Position numbers and translations under genes: made by a program | Shown: positions 1 through 7,872 of the stretch, piece after piece | Numbering within the stretch: the first letter of the stretch is position 1 | Layout of the letters: every line of letters starts with the position of its first letter | DNA from: DASPKM01 sp035628135 | GTDB taxonomy: Bacteria > Bacteroidota > Bacteroidia > Chitinophagales > Chitinophagaceae | Assembly: GCA_035628135.1 (NCBI GenBank) | Contig: DASPKM010000006.1 | Coordinates: 434,001 to 498,000, forward strand | Length of the DNA stretch: 64,000 nt | Direction of reading: 5' to 3' | The notes under the pieces: model-generated | The model's input: the letters and a program-made list of their open reading frames with translations, nothing else | Databases searched by the model: none | What the model was told of the DNA's origin: nothing

Positions 1-942
1 TACCGCGGGCAGATCAGTGTTAGCAGCGATCCCGGCAAGGGTAGCCGGTTCAGGGTAAGCTTGCCTATCGACGCAGCATCCTTTAAACAGGAAGAATTAA
101 TATACGCTAGCGAAGCTGACCAGGATACGGAAATTGTGTACATCAACGATAACGCCGGCGACGTGCCGGCTGGGTGGCATGTGCAACTGGGCGCCGATCT
201 TCCTTTACTATTGATAATAGAAGACAACACCGACCTTAGAAATCTTATCATAGAAATTGTACAGCACGAATACCGGGTGATCCAGGCAACGAACGGAAAG
301 GAAGGATATGAGCTGGCAGTGCGCGAAGTGCCCGACATCATCATCAGCGATGTAATGATGCCGTTGATGGATGGATTTACACTCGCTGAAAAAATCAAGA
401 AGGATGAATGCACCAGCCACATTCCCATCATACTATTGACTGCCAAGGCAAGCCAGTCGCACAGAATAGCCGGTCTGGAAACCGGCGCCGACGATTATCT
501 TACAAAACCCTTCGACTATAAAGAACTGCTGGCACGATTGCGCAACCTGCTGAACCAGCGAAAACTGTTGCGGCGAAAATTTGCCGGCGAACTCATTGTA
601 AAACCTGCCGAGATCAGCGTGAACAGCGCCGATGAGAACTTTCTTAACAAAGTAATGCAGGCCATCGAAACCAATATGGGCGAAGAAGATTTTGGCGTGG
701 AGGAACTTTCCAGGGCAGTGGCCATGAGCCGCAGTCAACTCCATCGCAAGCTGGTTGCCTTAACAGGGCAAAGCCCCAGTGAAATATTGCGCAATACCAG
801 GTTATTGCGCGCAAAGGAACTGCTGCAGAAAAAGGCTGGTACGCCGTCCGAAGTAGCGTTCCGCGTGGGCTTCAGCAGCCATACTTATTTTTCCAAATGT
901 TTTAAAGAAGAGTTCGGGATCAGTCCCAGCGAGGTAGACTAA
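1..942 (+). CDS. Hybrid two-component sensor / response regulator with AraC output (3' part)
   Basis: The reading frame is open from the first base, so this is the C-terminal part of a larger protein whose start lies outside the window. The first 20 residues read like the end of a histidine-kinase ATPase domain (GSRFRVSLP, a G2-box tail). A receiver domain follows from about residue 66, with IIEDN near its start, phosphoacceptor Asp in SDVMMP (codon at 349-351) and the conserved Lys in TKPF. The last 110 residues are an AraC-type double helix-turn-helix. Kinase, receiver and AraC in one chain is the hybrid two-component system layout of Bacteroidota, where an N-terminal periplasmic sensor often detects glycans; that sensor is not visible here, so the ligand is unknown. 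The gene ends convergently, its stop overlapping the stop of the next minus-strand gene. Confidence 0.9.
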   Translation, partial: YRGQISVSSDPGKGSRFRVSLPIDAASFKQEELIYASEADQDTEIVYINDNAGDVPAGWHVQLGADLPLLLIIEDNTDLRNLIIEIVQHEYRVIQATNGKEGYELAVREVPDIIISDVMMPLMDGFTLAEKIKKDECTSHIPIILLTAKASQSHRIAGLETGADDYLTKPFDYKELLARLRNLLNQRKLLRRKFAGELIVKPAEISVNSADENFLNKVMQAIETNMGEEDFGVEELSRAVAMSRSQLHRKLVALTGQSPSEILRNTRLLRAKELLQKKAGTPSEVAFRVGFSSHTYFSKCFKEEFGISPSEVD

Positions 943-1136
943 GAATTTTTTCTTTTATTGTCCGCCTTACTTGTTTGAGGATTATCACCCGTGGGCCTGC
1001 CCTGGTTGTCAGTTTCCTTGCTTCCGCCTGAAGCTTGTTTGCGGCCCTGGCTTGAAGTACGGCCGGTATCTCCCGCGCGGTCCTTCTTATTGCGGCCAAT
1101 GTCCTGCCCGCTTGTACGGTTGTCTGAATTTGCCAT
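939..1136 (-). CDS. Small hydrophilic, probably disordered protein (65 aa)
   Basis: A 65-residue frame made almost wholly of K, R, D, N, Q, S, T and G, with no hydrophobic core, no signal peptide and no membrane segment. I do not recognise a named family. Its composition resembles three other small proteins in this window (18673-18876, 22610-22843, 22883-23251) and the general class of stress hydrophilins, so a role in desiccation or osmotic stress is a guess by composition only. The stop codon overlaps the stop of the upstream plus-strand regulator. A perfect 9-bp inverted repeat covers the bases immediately before the ATG. Confidence 0.6.
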   Translation of the reverse strand: MANSDNRTSGQDIGRNKKDRAGDTGRTSSQGRKQASGGSKETDNQGRPTGDNPQTSKADNKRKNS

Positions 1137-1155
1137 AGTTAAACGTGTTTAACTA
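1136..1155. promoter_or_regulatory. Perfect 9-bp inverted repeat at the start codon of the 65-aa gene
   Basis: TAGTTAAAC, a 2-base centre GT, then GTTTAACTA. The left arm begins on the last base of the minus-strand start codon. Symmetry and position suggest a repressor operator or an mRNA hairpin masking the start. No matching copy was noticed elsewhere. Confidence 0.5.
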
Positions 1156-1182
1156 TAGGGTCCATAAAAATCGGGCCGCGTA

Positions 1183-1836
1183 TTATGGTATATGTACATC
1201 CTGGTTCAACACGTCGAGCCTGATGCTGAACATGCCGTTCTTTACAGTGGTTGCCTTACCTGTACCAGTCATCATCACGCCTTCGAAGCGGCCTTCGATA
1301 CGGTTGTTTTCGAACTTATCTACATAAAGTGTAAGGCCACCGGACCGGAATTGGTTGTAGTAATGCCAGTTGCTCCAGGAACAAGTATAACAGGTATTGG
1401 GAGTGCGCTTGTCAACATTCTCCAATTGGACCTCTCCAATTTCGCAATATCCCGGATCGGGCCTCGGAAGCTGGTAAGGAAATTTTTTGCTGAAAATAGA
1501 GGGATTCTCCAGGTACATGGCCAGATAAAACTTTTCGTCAGGCGTGCGCCGGCTAATGGCAATTTTATCGTAATAAGTGGTATCGGTCTTGCGGTAAATG
1601 AACCCGTATCTCAGTTGGTTGACGCCATTGTCGTCGAGATCAAAGCACATGAACACGCCACTAAACTCGCCCTTTATATAATCAGTGCCATCCTTACCGG
1701 TTTTTGAGCAATTGCAGGGAGCAAACTCTTTGCTTGCCGTGGAATTGATGGGCTCGGCGCCGTCATTATGATCTTTTGCGCAGGAAGCAGCCAGCAACGA
1801 GATGCAAGCTATATAAGCGAGGGCAACGTTTTTCAT
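1183..1836 (-). CDS. Predicted lipoprotein of unknown function (217 aa)
   Basis: The N-terminus is a short basic stretch, a hydrophobic segment and LLAASC, a typical lipobox with Cys19, so the mature protein should be a lipid-anchored envelope protein. The rest is soluble, with several Cys (a CNCSK near residue 42, CYTCSW near residue 149) and many aromatics suggesting a compact beta-rich fold. I do not recognise the family. It stands between the small hydrophilic gene and the thiolase gene, on the same strand as both but with spacers that do not demand co-transcription. The antisense frame at 1192-1707 is a shadow. Confidence 0.75.
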   Translation of the reverse strand: MKNVALAYIACISLLAASCAKDHNDGAEPINSTASKEFAPCNCSKTGKDGTDYIKGEFSGVFMCFDLDDNGVNQLRYGFIYRKTDTTYYDKIAISRRTPDEKFYLAMYLENPSIFSKKFPYQLPRPDPGYCEIGEVQLENVDKRTPNTCYTCSWSNWHYYNQFRSGGLTLYVDKFENNRIEGRFEGVMMTGTGKATTVKNGMFSIRLDVLNQDVHIP

Positions 1837-1910
1837 GTCAGGGGATTTCTGGTAAGATACAACAAATAGCGTAGTATTAAACCGAACGCATACCCGAACA
1901 TGGAACAGCT

Positions 1911-3092
1911 TTATATCCTTTCTATCACCATGGCGCTGGCCCCGCCACCGCCGTTGCAGATGCCTGCCGCACCGTAGCGGGCGTTGCGCTGCTGCAATAC
2001 ATTCAGCAGTGTAACGATGATCCTTGCCCCACTGGCCCCTAGCGGGTGACCGATAGAAACAGCGCCCCCATGTGCGTTGACGTTGGCAGGATCGAGGTTC
2101 ATTATTTTAATGTTGGCCAGGCCTACCACGCTGAATGCTTCATTCAGTTCAAAATATTCGATATCCTTCATTTGCAGGCCAGCTTTTTTCACCGCTTTCG
2201 GAACGGCCACGCTCGGTGTGGTCGTGAACTTTTCAGGCTCCTGCTCCGCATCGGCATAAGAGCGGATGATGGCAAGTGGTTTAATGCCCAGTTCTTTTGC
2301 CTTGGACTCGCTCATGAGCACCACAGCGGCGGCGCCATCGTTCATGGTGCTGGCATTGGCAGCTGTTACAGTCCCTTCTTTGCCAAATGCAGGTTTCAAT
2401 CCCGGTATCTTATCGAACTTCACATTCCAGGGCTCTTCATCTTTTTCAAACTTCAGTGCATCGCCCTTTTTAGAAGGGATCTCAATGGGCACTACTTCGT
2501 TCTTAAAATATCCATTGTCCCACGCTGCCTGGCTGCGCTTATAACTTTCAATGGCAAATGCGTCCTGTTCTTCGCGGCTGATCTTGTGTTCAACAGCGGT
2601 AAGATCGGCGGCGCATCCCATGGCATATCCATAATAACAATCGGTGAGCCCATCTTTCGCAAGGCCATCGATCATATTGGTATTGCCGTATTTGTTGCCC
2701 CAGCGCAGGTTTTCAACATAGAAGGGAACGGCGCTCATGTTTTCCATGCCGCCGGCGACTATAACATCTGCATCGCCCAGCATAATGCTTTGCGCGCCTT
2801 GCGCAATGGCCTTCATACCACTGGCGCATACTTTATTTACCGTGGTGCAAATTACTTTATCGGGAAGCCCTGCAAACTTCGCGGCCTGTCGTGCGGGCGC
2901 TTGCCCAAGATTGGCTTGGATAACGCAACCCATTAAAACTTCTTCCACCTGGTCGGGTTTGATGCCCGCTTTTTCAATGGCTGCTTTAATTGCCGCGGCG
3001 CCTAGTTTAGTGGCCGGAACGTCTTTCAACGATCCGCCAAAACTTCCGATCGGTGTACGTACTGCTGAAACGATGTATACTATGTTGCTCAT
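1911..3092 (-). CDS. Acetyl-CoA C-acyltransferase (thiolase)
   Basis: Full-length thiolase of 393 residues, the usual size for the biosynthetic/degradative type II family. It catalyses reversible Claisen condensation of two acetyl-CoA to acetoacetyl-CoA, or thiolytic cleavage of 3-ketoacyl-CoA, in the cytoplasm. Cys89 lies in NKVCASGMKA (the acyl-enzyme nucleophile), His349 in GHPLGASGAR, and Cys379 in CNGGGGAS near the C-terminus. No other fatty-acid or polyhydroxybutyrate gene is adjacent, so whether it acts in ketone-body metabolism, butanoate synthesis or beta-oxidation cannot be told from context. ATG at 3092; a -7-like element lies 28 bases upstream. Confidence 0.95.
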   Translation of the reverse strand: MSNIVYIVSAVRTPIGSFGGSLKDVPATKLGAAAIKAAIEKAGIKPDQVEEVLMGCVIQANLGQAPARQAAKFAGLPDKVICTTVNKVCASGMKAIAQGAQSIMLGDADVIVAGGMENMSAVPFYVENLRWGNKYGNTNMIDGLAKDGLTDCYYGYAMGCAADLTAVEHKISREEQDAFAIESYKRSQAAWDNGYFKNEVVPIEIPSKKGDALKFEKDEEPWNVKFDKIPGLKPAFGKEGTVTAANASTMNDGAAAVVLMSESKAKELGIKPLAIIRSYADAEQEPEKFTTTPSVAVPKAVKKAGLQMKDIEYFELNEAFSVVGLANIKIMNLDPANVNAHGGAVSIGHPLGASGARIIVTLLNVLQQRNARYGAAGICNGGGGASAMVIERI

Positions 3093-3120
3093 GGTATGTG
3101 TTGAAAAGCTTTGAGAAGCG

Positions 3121-3128
3121 CAAAGATA
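3121..3128 (-). promoter_or_regulatory. Bacteroidota-type -7 promoter element (thiolase)
   Basis: On the minus strand this reads TATCTTTG, an exact match to TAnnTTTG. It is 28 bases before the thiolase ATG. No clean TTTG -33 box is seen at the expected distance, so confidence is moderate. Confidence 0.5.
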
Positions 3129-3160
3129 ACGATTGTTAGTTTTTTATGTTGTTATGATAA

Positions 3161-3198
3161 AACAAAAGGCATCTGATGGACGAACCATCGATGCCTTT
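3161..3198 (-). terminator. Rho-independent terminator of the transglycosylase gene
   Basis: AAAGGCATC at 3165-3173 pairs with GATGCCTTT at 3190-3198, with an inner GATGG/CCATC pairing. Read on the minus strand the stem is followed by TGTTTT. It lies just after the stop of the minus-strand transglycosylase gene. Confidence 0.8.
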
Positions 3199-3220
3199 AC
3201 TAACCCCAACTAAATATCAT

Positions 3221-3961
3221 TTAGCCATTATTCTCTTTCAACAACTTCTGCAACTCCGCCTTGGTAAGCGTAGTTTTTCCACCCTGGCCTTCGAAATAAT
3301 AGTGCGTGGCAATAAACTTCTTTACGTGCCCCCTGCTTTCTGCAGGAAGGTAGTTTTGCAACTTCCAGAAGTTACGGCTGCCTGATTTTTTAATCGCGCT
3401 GTTAACAAGGCCGGGACCACCGTTATAAGCGGCCAATACCAGCAGCCAGTCGCCATACATTTTATGCAGGTCGCGCAAATAGATAGCGGCTGCACGGGTA
3501 CTCTTGCGGTAATTGGTACGCTCGTCGTAATGACGCGTAATTTTCAATCCCAGGATCTTTGCCGTTTCGGGCATCAACTGCCAGGGACCTTTCGCACCTA
3601 CCTTAGAAGTAGCGGTGGCCTTAAGCTCCGACTCGATAACGGCCAGGTATTTCAACTCGATGGGCAGGCCATACGCGTTAAATACGGAGTCCATCATATC
3701 GAAGTGCTGCTCGCCTCTTTCCCTGATCTTCTCCAGGTTATCATCGTTGCGCCTGATGTAATCCTTTACGAAAGACACGGCGTTCCTGTTCAAGCCGATA
3801 GGCTGAGCACTCAGGCTTGCAGTGGCGGTAGCAGCGGTGTACTCACGCCCGATGAATTCGAAATCTTTGGAATAATTGGAAGCATTCAAATGGCTTCCTG
3901 CAGGCATAGATAACAACAGCATAGCGCTGCCTGCTACAATTTTCAATTTCCTGTTCAACAT
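3221..3961 (-). CDS. Exported lytic transglycosylase (SLT domain)
   Basis: I start at the ATG at 3961, which gives a normal signal peptide (MLNRKLKIVAGSAMLLLS); the longer frame adds 18 residues with no export logic. Mature protein is about 220 residues. The SLT (GH23) domain spans roughly 95-215: catalytic Glu110 in AVIESEL, then SKVGAKGPWQLMPETA, and AAYNGGPG. This resembles the MltD-type family that cleaves the MurNAc-GlcNAc bond of peptidoglycan to give 1,6-anhydro ends. No LysM repeats are present, so wall binding must come from the catalytic domain alone. It fits wall remodelling in the periplasm. Confidence 0.9.
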   Translation of the reverse strand: MLNRKLKIVAGSAMLLLSMPAGSHLNASNYSKDFEFIGREYTAATATASLSAQPIGLNRNAVSFVKDYIRRNDDNLEKIRERGEQHFDMMDSVFNAYGLPIELKYLAVIESELKATATSKVGAKGPWQLMPETAKILGLKITRHYDERTNYRKSTRAAAIYLRDLHKMYGDWLLVLAAYNGGPGLVNSAIKKSGSRNFWKLQNYLPAESRGHVKKFIATHYYFEGQGGKTTLTKAELQKLLKENNG

Positions 3962-4308
3962 CGTTTTATTTTTTGAGTAAAACAATGCCGACCCGAGGGT
4001 TTGGATTACGAACAACTACATTTTACATAGGAATAATTGGAGAAGGATCATTACAGCTCTTCCGGGGTACGGACGTTAAGGCTTTTCATTAAACGGTCGA
4101 GACTGTAATATTGAACAACCGGGTCAAAAATAGTCAGCGTTTTCTGCACCGCATAGCGTATGCTACCACGGAAATCTACGATATGCGCATAAGCAGGTGG
4201 CGTTCAAATGTAAAGGATTTGAAAAAGTTTATCCACACGATAGAATGCCTGTTCTTCCTGTTTTGGGATCACGTATCTTTACAACTCACCAAAGAAAAGG
4301 AGGTATTC

Positions 4309-4353
4309 ATGATATCTACAGATATTACATGGGCACCTTCGGTAACTGTCTAG
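4309..4353 (+). CDS. Candidate 14-aa peptide
   Basis: This is the coding part of the mini-gene above. It is chosen because the SD-to-ATG spacing is ideal, although the in-phase frame runs back to 4111 without a stop. Existence as a translated product is an inference from the SD and terminator. Confidence 0.35.
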   Translation: MISTDITWAPSVTV

Positions 4354-4396
4354 TTTGCCGAACTGTCCGTTAACATAATCTGAGGCTTTTATAGCC

Positions 4397-4430
4397 AGGA
4401 CCACAGGGAACTGTGGTCCTTTTTATTTTT
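4397..4430 (+). terminator. Rho-independent terminator
   Basis: AGGACCACAG (4397-4406), loop GGAA, CTGTGGTCCT (4411-4420), then TTTTATTTTT. It lies before the SDR gene rather than after any long plus-strand gene, so it ends a short orphan transcript. Confidence 0.85.
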
Positions 4431-4445
4431 TGCTACATTTATCGC

Positions 4446-5105
4446 ATGAACATCCTTGTTACCGGCGCTACGGGACTCATGGGCGCGGAAGTGATCAGGG
4501 AAGCGATGAAAGACAATGCCATCACCGGCATTACCGCGCTTGCCCGCAAGCCGCTGACCATGCAGCATCCCAAGCTCAATACCATCCTGCACCAGGATTT
4601 CCTGGACTACAGCCAGCTTGCGCCGCTGTTTGAAAGGCACGATGCCTGCTTATGGTGCCTGGGCGTTTCACAATCTCAAGTAAACAAAGAACAGTACCAC
4701 GTAATAACGCATGATTTTGCTTTAGCGGCCGGAAAGGCCATGCTGCAATCCAATCCCAACATCACCTTTATGTTCCTTAGCGGCGAAGGCGCGGACCCCA
4801 CCGAAAAAAGCCGGACCTTGTTTGCCTGCGTAAAAGGAAAAACAGAAAACGCATTGCTGCGGCTTCAGTTTAACAGATTGTACATTCCACGTCCCGGCGG
4901 CATCAGGCCGATCAATAAAAACCCCAACGCACCATTGATTTATAAACTATTTTTGCCGCTATTCCCAATTTTCGAGGTGCTGACGCCTTCCCGCGTCATC
5001 AATTCGGTACAACTCGCCAAAGCCATGCTGCACATCGTGAAGACAAAGCCCGACCAGGTAATTTTCGACAACAAGGAGCTAAAACAAATCGCCTCGTCGC
5101 TGTAG
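4446..5105 (+). CDS. Atypical short-chain dehydrogenase / NAD(P)-binding protein
   Basis: Starting at ATG 4446 the protein opens with MNILVTGATGLMG, the GxxGxxG dinucleotide-binding turn of a Rossmann fold, and runs 219 residues. LVTGATG, a FLSGEGAD strand-turn and a YIPRPGGIRP segment are typical of the NAD(P)H-binding (YbjT/TIP30-like) branch of extended or atypical SDRs. I do not see a classical YxxxK active site, so it may be a redox sensor or reductase of unknown substrate. It is followed 15 bases later by a DUF1963 gene on the same strand, probably one operon. The TACATTTA at 4433-4440 is a plausible -7 element very close to the start. Confidence 0.75.
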   Translation: MNILVTGATGLMGAEVIREAMKDNAITGITALARKPLTMQHPKLNTILHQDFLDYSQLAPLFERHDACLWCLGVSQSQVNKEQYHVITHDFALAAGKAMLQSNPNITFMFLSGEGADPTEKSRTLFACVKGKTENALLRLQFNRLYIPRPGGIRPINKNPNAPLIYKLFLPLFPIFEVLTPSRVINSVQLAKAMLHIVKTKPDQVIFDNKELKQIASSL

Positions 5106-5120
5106 GTCATAAACCGTTGT

Positions 5121-6026
5121 ATGGGCATTCTTGATTTTTTCGGAAACAAACGCAGCAAACCAACACGCGAAGTAGAGCCCGGTGTTTTTCTTTCGCGGCG
5201 GCTGGCACCATACTGGCCGCAGTGGCGGGCCACGCGCATACCTTATGTACAAATTGAGGCAACGCCCGCATATAATCTCTCTTTTGCACAAAGCAAATTC
5301 GGAGGGCCTACCCTGTTGCCAAAGCATTTTCCTTATCCTGTGGACAGTGATGGACAAAAGATGTTCCCACTGGCACAACTGAACTTTTCAGAGATACCTC
5401 CGCTGGAAGGTTATCCAACCCGCGGATGGTTGCAATTCTATATATCCACGAACGACGATTACGGCATCCATTTCACGAAGCGCACGCTGCAAAAAAATTT
5501 CAGGGTTTTATATTTCGAAGAAATGGACATGAATAATATCCGCACCGACTTTGATTTCATGCATGACCAGCGCATGTACGATAAAAGCCCTGTGAGCATG
5601 CAGCACGCGCTTTCGTTTGCTCACGCCGAAGAATGCGTTGGCGTATACGATATACGTTTTGAAAAGGCTTTCGGCATGGACGCCCGGAAGTTTGCCGCAG
5701 GTTTCGGAAAGCGGTCATCACCGGCGGTACACGAAGAATTGTTCCTGCAATTTCCCAATACCGGCCACAAGATCGGGGGCTACGCCTATTTTGCAGATGA
5801 AGATCCGCGTGTCAATCCAGAATACCGGCAAGACATAGAAAACTTCCAGGATTATATATTGCTGCTGCAGATAGATTCTGTTTCGGACGATACCATTATG
5901 TGGGCCAATCGCGGGGCCTGCAATTTTTTCATTCGTCCCGATCATTTGCGGAAAAAAGACTTCAGCTCAGTCGCTTATAATTGGGACACCCAGGACGAAC
6001 AGATCGATCCCAGTAAAATACAATAG
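5121..6026 (+). CDS. DUF1963 (YwqG-like) protein
   Basis: A 301-residue soluble protein without signal peptide. The FGGPTLLP, FPLAQLNFSEIPPLEG and GWLQFYIS segments between residues 60 and 115, and the GGYAYFADEDPR segment near 215, match the pattern of the YwqG/DUF1963 family, whose biochemical role is unknown. The first 50 residues are a basic linker. It is the second gene of a likely two-gene operon with the SDR gene and ends 15 bases before the stop of a convergent peptidase gene. Confidence 0.8.
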   Translation: MGILDFFGNKRSKPTREVEPGVFLSRRLAPYWPQWRATRIPYVQIEATPAYNLSFAQSKFGGPTLLPKHFPYPVDSDGQKMFPLAQLNFSEIPPLEGYPTRGWLQFYISTNDDYGIHFTKRTLQKNFRVLYFEEMDMNNIRTDFDFMHDQRMYDKSPVSMQHALSFAHAEECVGVYDIRFEKAFGMDARKFAAGFGKRSSPAVHEELFLQFPNTGHKIGGYAYFADEDPRVNPEYRQDIENFQDYILLLQIDSVSDDTIMWANRGACNFFIRPDHLRKKDFSSVAYNWDTQDEQIDPSKIQ

Positions 6027-6040
6027 GCGGAGACGCGGGA

Positions 6041-7078
6041 TTAGTTCGATAGATCGAGCAGCATTACCGCCATTGCCTTTACAACATCTTTACCCCCTCC
6101 TGGTTGCGGAGCAATTACCTGGTCAGGTTGAATGCGGCCTTCATAGATTCTGCCGTTGCGGTCGGCTTCCTTGCACACCGTTAGCACCAGCATCGACCCA
6201 TCGGAAAGCTTATAGGTTGCGTTGGCGGTAGTAAGTCCTGCTGTTGGCTCCCCGATAAATTGTACATTATTCACTCCTTTAAACGCCAGCGCAACAATTT
6301 CTCCCGCGCTTGCAGTATTGGGCCCTGTTAATACTACGATATGCTTTGCTGTTGACAAGAGCATAAATGGATTGGTAACGGTGCATCGTTTGTATTTTCC
6401 CTGCAACACGCTGCCATTCTGATAGCTGAATGGAATTTTTTCGCTGGATGAGATGAAGTATCCATACGTGCCGTTGCCGAGCAACGGCCCTAGTCCTGCC
6501 AGCATGGGCCAGCAATTGCCGCCGGTATTGTGCCGCAGGTCGATGATCCATTTGGTAACACCTGCTTTATCAAAACCCGCTATCAGCGTTTGCAGGCTAT
6601 CGGCATAATTAGTGCAAATGTCTTTATCGGCCGATGATAGCCAGGGCACATCAATGTAAGCGATATCAGTTCCTATCAATTCATGCCTGATGGGCCCTGC
6701 CAGTTGTTTAAGCGTGGCGGGGTTGCCGGAGCTGTTAATGTTCCCGTTATATACCGCTGCTTTGGAGGCGGGCATAATAAAGCTGTGCCGTTCTTTTAAT
6801 TGCTTAAAGCACCACTGTACAATTTCATGCGCGGTCTCGCAGTTGCTGGAACTGTTGAGCCTGATTTTTGCAGAGGTAATCAGGTCGTCCCATTCCACCG
6901 AATCCTTGCGGTAGTAGTGCTTTTGCATAAGCACCAGGGTTTCGTCCAGCAACTTGCTGGCCTGGGTTATACAGGCCGCAAAGGTTGAATCATTGCCATT
7001 GTTGCCCACCGATTGCGCGGGAACGGTGTTGCTTAATACAAAACTGGCCATAAGCAGGAGAACAGGAATAAACCGCAT
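6041..7078 (-). CDS. Exported S41 family (C-terminal-processing-like) peptidase
   Basis: The ATG at 7078 gives a clean signal peptide (MRFIPVLLLMASFVLS); the frame extends two codons further to a TTG that is less likely. The protein has 345 residues. It carries IIDLRHNTGGN, the conserved turn of S41 peptidases, and GPNTASAGE with the nucleophile Ser257, followed by FIGEPTAGLTT. These fit a tail-specific/CPP-like serine protease with a Ser-Lys or Ser-Glu dyad acting in the periplasm or outside the cell. No PDZ domain is obvious between residues 100 and 140, so it is nearer to the short tricorn/S41 type. An 86-to-93-base spacer separates it from the upstream gene on the same strand. Confidence 0.85.
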   Translation of the reverse strand: MRFIPVLLLMASFVLSNTVPAQSVGNNGNDSTFAACITQASKLLDETLVLMQKHYYRKDSVEWDDLITSAKIRLNSSSNCETAHEIVQWCFKQLKERHSFIMPASKAAVYNGNINSSGNPATLKQLAGPIRHELIGTDIAYIDVPWLSSADKDICTNYADSLQTLIAGFDKAGVTKWIIDLRHNTGGNCWPMLAGLGPLLGNGTYGYFISSSEKIPFSYQNGSVLQGKYKRCTVTNPFMLLSTAKHIVVLTGPNTASAGEIVALAFKGVNNVQFIGEPTAGLTTANATYKLSDGSMLVLTVCKEADRNGRIYEGRIQPDQVIAPQPGGGKDVVKAMAVMLLDLSN

Positions 7079-7170
7079 GAACAATGCTTTGAGTGTAATT
7101 TAAGATGCCTCTATAAACCAGTAGAGACGCAAGGCTGTTAAAATTCCATAAAATCACCGTGCGCCTGTCC

Positions 7171-7731
7171 TTACTTCCTGATCATATCCTGCATCTTTTG
7201 AATGCTCGTATTCAAATCATTGATCGCCTGTTGGTATTCGGCCGCATTGGGCATGCCTTGTTGCTGGTGTTTTTCAATCATGAGCAGGGTCATGGCTATT
7301 TTCAACGCCTGGTTATAGTCTTCAGCGGAAACCTTTCTTTCCTGCAGTGTACGCAGTAGGCTGCTCAATGCGGCTATGCGCTGATTGTATTGGCTCCTGC
7401 TGACATCTATCCAGGCCCTGGTCTTTGCTTTTAATGCTGTGTCGCGGATAAGATTGGCCCTGTGGCCTGCAGCATTATAGTATTCCGCTGAAGGGCGGTT
7501 GTACACGTTGAACCGCGATTCCATTTCATACGCATTCCTGAAATTAGCTTGCAGATCTTTTTCGAGTTGCCTGAGCTCGGGACTCTTGTCCACCAGGTCC
7601 ACATAAAATGTTTCCACCAGGTCTTTTTCTCGACCTCCATAATTTTTTTTTGTGTCGAAATCACCTTCATAATAAGCCATGCAGATCAGGCAGGCGCCGG
7701 CAAATACGGCGATGTTGATTATCCATTTCAT
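7171..7731 (-). CDS. Membrane-anchored or exported protein of unknown function (186 aa)
   Basis: One hydrophobic N-terminal segment (MKWIINIAVFAGACLICMAYY) may be a signal anchor or an uncleaved signal; Cys14 and Cys17 lie inside it, but no good lipobox is seen. The remainder is rich in charged and Gln residues and predicted helical, with heptad-like stretches around 100-180 that suggest a coiled coil. I do not recognise the family. It lies upstream of the S41 peptidase on the same strand and could be co-transcribed. Confidence 0.6.
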   Translation of the reverse strand: MKWIINIAVFAGACLICMAYYEGDFDTKKNYGGREKDLVETFYVDLVDKSPELRQLEKDLQANFRNAYEMESRFNVYNRPSAEYYNAAGHRANLIRDTALKAKTRAWIDVSRSQYNQRIAALSSLLRTLQERKVSAEDYNQALKIAMTLLMIEKHQQQGMPNAAEYQQAINDLNTSIQKMQDMIRK

Positions 7732-7809
7732 GTTATATAAGCGGTTTAATTATAAACAGGTTGAAATTTTTCATCCCTTACTCAATGTAAAACTTTTGAC
7801 CGCCTGTCC

Positions 7810-7842
7810 AAAACAAAACCGCCCCGTTTTTGGCGGAGCGGC
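7810..7842 (-). terminator. Terminator of the giant T9SS gene
   Basis: On the minus strand CCGCTCC pairs with GGGGCGG (one G-U pair) around a loop, followed by TTTTGTTTT. The plus strand also has a T run (TATTTTTT), so it may work in both directions. Confidence 0.7.
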
Positions 7843-7872
7843 TATTTTTTAACAATACTCGTGTATCAGCGA

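Larger units (their letters stand above)
4274..4430 (+). other. Candidate mini-gene: promoter, strong SD, 14-codon frame, terminator
   Basis: A -7-like TATCTTTA lies at 4274-4281 and a Shine-Dalgarno AAAAGGAGG at 4296-4303, five bases before an ATG at 4309. The frame encodes 14 residues (MISTDITWAPSVTV) and stops at 4353. A strong terminator follows at 4397-4430. The parts are ordered and spaced as in a real transcription unit of about 140 nt. Such a strong SD is unusual in this phylum. The peptide is unfamiliar and has no charged N-terminus or membrane segment. It could be a bioactive peptide, a leader, or a small RNA with a chance frame. The rest of the 4016-4445 interval holds only upstream sequence of the transglycosylase. 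Confidence 0.45.

Noticed and set aside
1192..1707. 171-aa plus-strand frame
   Set aside because: Shadow of the lipoprotein gene; no ribosome site or family resemblance.
2046..2936. 296-aa plus-strand frame inside the thiolase gene
   Set aside because: Antisense shadow of a highly conserved thiolase.
4051..4197. Minus-strand open frame ending in VRTPEEL
   Set aside because: It reads protein-like for 48 codons but has no ATG except 12 codons from the stop; a stop limits it upstream and no clear start is seen. Could be a remnant.
4111..4353. 80-aa plus-strand frame
   Set aside because: Only its last 14 codons follow a Shine-Dalgarno; the first part contains no signal and overlaps leader sequence.
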